Shown here one piece after another: positions 20,562 to 23,481 of a stretch of DNA of 23,481 nt. Positions within the stretch are counted from its first letter, which is position 1. Each line of letters starts with the position of its first letter. A program made the position numbers and the translations under genes. The notes under the pieces were generated by a model that saw nothing but the letters and a program-made list of their open reading frames with translations, was not told the origin of the DNA and did no database searches. The DNA comes from a virus, in IMG/VR virus record IMGVR_UViG_3300047548_000223, positions 1 to 23,481 of that record. One strand, 5' to 3'.

Positions 20562-23481
20562 TATAATCCTCCACGACCACGAAGAGATCTACGAATAGGT
20601 CCATTATTAGCAATATCACGCATAACAATGTCAATAACATATTTTTCTCCATCGAACTTAGGCGAGCTAGCCTCAGCCTGTTTTGGTGAACCTTCGTTAG
20701 TCACGTTTACAAACACGTTACCATTACCGCCGCCAGCTTCTCCAGTAGCATTCATAGCTTGAAGTGCTGGTACACCAATACGTTCTGCTGATTGCTTGCG
20801 AATGACAAATTCGCCAGGCTCAAGCATTGCAGGAATACGGTCGCGATTTAGGGTCGCAGAGGCTGCGGCACCACCAGCAGCAAGATGAACTAGTCCGCCT
20901 TGTGAGAACCCTAGTAAACTAGTGAAGAAACCACCAATACCACTAAATAGTCCAGATAGTATTCCGCCCTCACCCATTAAACCTTTAAATAGATTAGACA
21001 CAAAACCATTCTGTCCAAAGATATTACTGAATAGTGAGGTAATCTGATCGAAGAAATTACCAAATATACCCTTTGTCTTGCCAGTAGGATCTTCCGGGTT
21101 AGTAACTGCAGAGGCTGGATTCATAAAGTCAAACGCATTAGTAACTTTTACTAATAAAGAGTTACCCTGATAGCTAAGGCCATCTGTGCCTTTTTTAAGT
21201 GCAGCCCCTTCGACACCTAGTGCACTGAATAAGCTAGTAGTTAGGAAGTCGGATACAGGCTCGGCAACAGTGGTTTTAAAGAAGTCTTGTTGTACAGATT
21301 TAAAGAAGCCGCCCATGATTTCTTTAAAGCTTCCTTCACCGTAGAATACAAGGTTATTTAGGCTCATTAAAGTATTTTCTATATTCCCTTTAATAGCATT
21401 AAACAATGCTTTTAATCTTTCTTCTAATGCAGTTAGTTCACGGTCTTTGTCTTTACCGCCAGCTTCTGCAGCTTCTCTGGCTCTAGATATTGCATTTTCT
21501 TTTTCTATTTCAGTTAATTTTTCGTTCGCTAGTATTCTTGCTTCGTAATTGGCTAGTGCTTTTTCTTGTTCAGCATCCATCAAATCAGAAGCACGTTGTC
21601 TAGCTGCTAACTCAGCATCAGTAAGAGCTTTCTGTTCTACGCGTATTTTTCTGATAGCCCCCATGCTATCTACTGCAAAATTTTGAGCAGCTTCTGTTAC
21701 TCTATTAGATGTAGCTTCAGCTAAGTTAGGTGCTTCTGCTGAACCGCCTTGTACAGCATTTGAAAAAGTTGTAGACTTATTTAATCCGGATACAATAGCG
21801 GAGTTTATAGCATTTGCCCCAGATTGAAGTGTTTTAGCCCAGCTATCAGAAGCACTATTAGCTGCGTCTACTATACCTTGTACTTGTCTATCAGCAGATT
21901 CATTTAAACCTGCAATAGCAGCATCATACATACCTGCTACTCCAGTAACATAGTCTTTATCTGCTAAAATCTTTTTAACTTGTAAATCAGCTTCAGCTGC
22001 TATAGACTGTACTCTAGATTCCGATTCTGCAATCATAATCTCTCTACGGGCTTCTATAGCTAGAAACTCATTATCATATTGCTGTTTAAGCAAGTTAGCT
22101 TCTTCTTGTAATAGCTGTTGACGGAGAGCAGTCTCCTGAGACGCCCCTTCTTCAGGTGTTATACTTTTAGAATCTACTTTTGCTTTGCTTAAATCTATAT
22201 CTAACTGTATTTGCTCAATTAAAGATTCTTGCTTAATTAACTCTATATCTCTATATACTTGTTCTAAATCAGTTTCAAACTTAATTTTAAACACAATCTC
22301 GTCTTGGGCTATTTTTCTTATCTCTGCATCAGCAGATTCAATTGTCTGTTTTAGTTGCCCAAGTTTTTCGTCGATAAACTGCGGCAGATTTTCAGCAGCC
22401 TGACGAACTAATTGATTTATTGCCTCAGCAGCCTGTAAAGAGACACTAGCTACACTACCTACATTATCTTTTAGTAAATCAAGACTAGCAGTTTCTTCTA
22501 ATGCTCTATTACCTACATTAGTTGTTACTGTTAGTACACCGCCACTAAAAGTAGCTTCAATACTTTTTTGTGAATCAGTAAGTTTTTGCGCTAAAGCCTC
22601 TCCATCTGCTATAGAAGAAAGTAATATTTCTTGTTCTTCACTGTCTGTTAAGCTAAGAGGGCTTAATTGGTTTTTTAATTTATTGTAGGCCTCTATCTCT
22701 GTTTTAGAAGCCGTAACAAATTGTTGTAAATAGCCTACCTGTGCAGCTAATTTATTCTCAGAACCCGCAGTAATAAGTTCTAATTCCAGTGTTAGTGGAT
22801 TTTTTGCTTCTTTAGAAAAGCTCTTGAAGAAAGAACTGAGAGTAATTTGGTTTTTAAGGATAGCTTCTTGAGCCGCATACTCTTTAGTAATATTTTTTTG
22901 TTCAGCTAAGTTGGCAGAAGTAAGTTCTTGCCCTTGTCTTAGTTGATATATAACATCCTCAAGACCCGCAGCCAACTCTGGATTAACCTTTTGTAATTCT
23001 ACTAGGCGCTGTTCAAGTATAGCTATTTCTTTATCAACGGAAGCATAGCCACGCTCTGCCTCGATAACAGCATTTTTAGAATTAGCTAATCCTTGAGTAA
23101 AGCTTTCTAAAGTAGCTGTACCATCACCAAGACTATCAGATAATTGGCGTTGAACTTCTAGAGCTCGTATGCTTGACTGCTGATATGCGTTATAAGCGCC
23201 TACTGCTTCTTCTATTGGTTTTTTTAATGTGCCAAAAGCAAACCCGCCAGCTAATGCTATTTTTTCTGATTCAGACAAACTATCTATGGTAGTTATAAGC
23301 TGCTCTATTTCCTGCGCTCTAGCAGGATATACACTTAGCAAGTTCTTTTCTGTGTCTGCCAGAGCTTGTGTTATATTTTGATTCTCTAAGTAGCTGCCTG
23401 TAAGAGTATTTATAGCGTCGTCAACTAGTACGGTATCTACATCAGTAGTTAACGTTACTGGAATATCTATTTTATAGTCAG
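20561..23481 (-). CDS. H: Tape measure protein, C-terminal 972 residues (5' end outside window)
   Basis: The frame is open up to the window edge (last full codon ends at 23479), so the start lies outside; a TTG at 23341 is not needed as a start. The visible part has long Glu/Gln/Lys/Ala-rich helical regions, as expected for a protein that sets tail length. A hydrophobic Gly/Phe/Leu-rich stretch follows near 20895-20990 (GLFSGIGGFFTSLLGF), a possible membrane-insertion segment. The C-terminal block DRIPAMLEPGEFVIRKQSAERIG (about 20770-20845) is very typical of lambda gpH-type tape measures. FFKTTVAEPVSDFL (about 21240-21290) is another family-like region. It would sit inside the tail tube and pass into the host envelope at DNA ejection. 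Confidence 0.9.
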   Translation of the reverse strand, partial: DYKIDIPVTLTTDVDTVLVDDAINTLTGSYLENQNITQALADTEKNLLSVYPARAQEIEQLITTIDSLSESEKIALAGGFAFGTLKKPIEEAVGAYNAYQQSSIRALEVQRQLSDSLGDGTATLESFTQGLANSKNAVIEAERGYASVDKEIAILEQRLVELQKVNPELAAGLEDVIYQLRQGQELTSANLAEQKNITKEYAAQEAILKNQITLSSFFKSFSKEAKNPLTLELELITAGSENKLAAQVGYLQQFVTASKTEIEAYNKLKNQLSPLSLTDSEEQEILLSSIADGEALAQKLTDSQKSIEATFSGGVLTVTTNVGNRALEETASLDLLKDNVGSVASVSLQAAEAINQLVRQAAENLPQFIDEKLGQLKQTIESADAEIRKIAQDEIVFKIKFETDLEQVYRDIELIKQESLIEQIQLDIDLSKAKVDSKSITPEEGASQETALRQQLLQEEANLLKQQYDNEFLAIEARREIMIAESESRVQSIAAEADLQVKKILADKDYVTGVAGMYDAAIAGLNESADRQVQGIVDAANSASDSWAKTLQSGANAINSAIVSGLNKSTTFSNAVQGGSAEAPNLAEATSNRVTEAAQNFAVDSMGAIRKIRVEQKALTDAELAARQRASDLMDAEQEKALANYEARILANEKLTEIEKENAISRAREAAEAGGKDKDRELTALEERLKALFNAIKGNIENTLMSLNNLVFYGEGSFKEIMGGFFKSVQQDFFKTTVAEPVSDFLTTSLFSALGVEGAALKKGTDGLSYQGNSLLVKVTNAFDFMNPASAVTNPEDPTGKTKGIFGNFFDQITSLFSNIFGQNGFVSNLFKGLMGEGGILSGLFSGIGGFFTSLLGFSQGGLVHLAAGGAAASATLNRDRIPAMLEPGEFVIRKQSAERIGVPALQAMNATGEAGGGNGNVFVNVTNEGSPKQAEASSPKFDGEKYVIDIVMRDIANNGPIRRSLRGRGGL

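Noticed and set aside
20561-23341. Tape measure start at TTG 23341
   Set aside because: The frame continues without a stop to the window edge and no ribosome site is visible, so the gene simply continues outside.
1-23481. Avoidance of GATC sites
   Set aside because: GATC occurs at several places (for example near 7382, 9340, 10222 and 11535-11550), so no clear avoidance can be claimed by eye.
1-23481. tRNA genes, CRISPR arrays, insertion sequences, integrase or attachment sites
   Set aside because: No cloverleaf, regularly spaced repeats, transposase motifs, recombinase motifs or paired att-like repeats were found, and there is almost no non-coding space to hold them.

Overview
The window is a stretch of an AT-rich tailed-phage genome with a long-tailed (siphovirus, lambda-type) tail cassette. 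Two gene blocks converge near position 6790. The + strand block (1-6778) holds nucleotide-metabolism and DNA-processing genes. The - strand block (6792-23481) holds tail, tail-tip and fibre genes. No integrase, repressor, tRNA, rRNA, CRISPR array or insertion sequence is visible. The lambda-type tail genes and the Shine-Dalgarno sites suit a proteobacterial (Gram-negative) host, but the sequence does not name the host.

Plus strand, in order: the C-terminal part of an SbcC/Rad50/gp46-type recombination ATPase (cut by the window edge); a B12-dependent class II ribonucleotide reductase (nrdJ); a dUTPase with a DUF1289 four-cysteine domain fused at its N-terminus; a 75-residue glutaredoxin; a PhoH-like ATPase; a PD-(D/E)XK nuclease; and a T5/T4-type 5'-3' exonuclease, followed by an intrinsic terminator. 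After a 159-base gap comes a flavin-dependent thymidylate synthase (thyX), closed by a second, apparently bidirectional terminator. Together these genes would make dNTPs (RNR with a redox partner), keep uracil out of DNA (dUTPase), supply dTMP (ThyX) and process replication or recombination intermediates (gp46-like, PD-(D/E)XK, exonuclease).

Minus strand, read in transcription order from 23481 downwards: tape measure protein (5' end outside the window), gpM-like, gpL-like minor tail protein, two NlpC/P60-type proteins in tandem, a JAB/MPN metalloprotease, gpI-like, a 1884-residue gpJ-like tip protein, two fibre proteins each ending in a Peptidase_S74 chaperone domain, two small proteins, a probable promoter, a beta-helix protein, and three small proteins ending at the shared terminator. 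The H-M-L-K-I-J order is conserved with lambda, except that gpK is split into separate JAB and NlpC genes and a second NlpC-like gene is added.

The most unusual items are: (1) the DUF1289-dUTPase fusion, whose non-ATG start overlaps nrdJ and whose coding sequence contains a perfect 14-bp inverted repeat with a 3-nt loop; (2) the gpL homologue, in which about 260 residues resembling a carbohydrate-binding beta-sandwich lie between the second and third of the four conserved cysteines, plus two related beta modules elsewhere; (3) the tandem NlpC/P60 pair; (4) two consecutive S74 fibre genes, one almost a stand-alone chaperone; and (5) strong use of the leucine codon CTA in nrdJ and the exonuclease gene.
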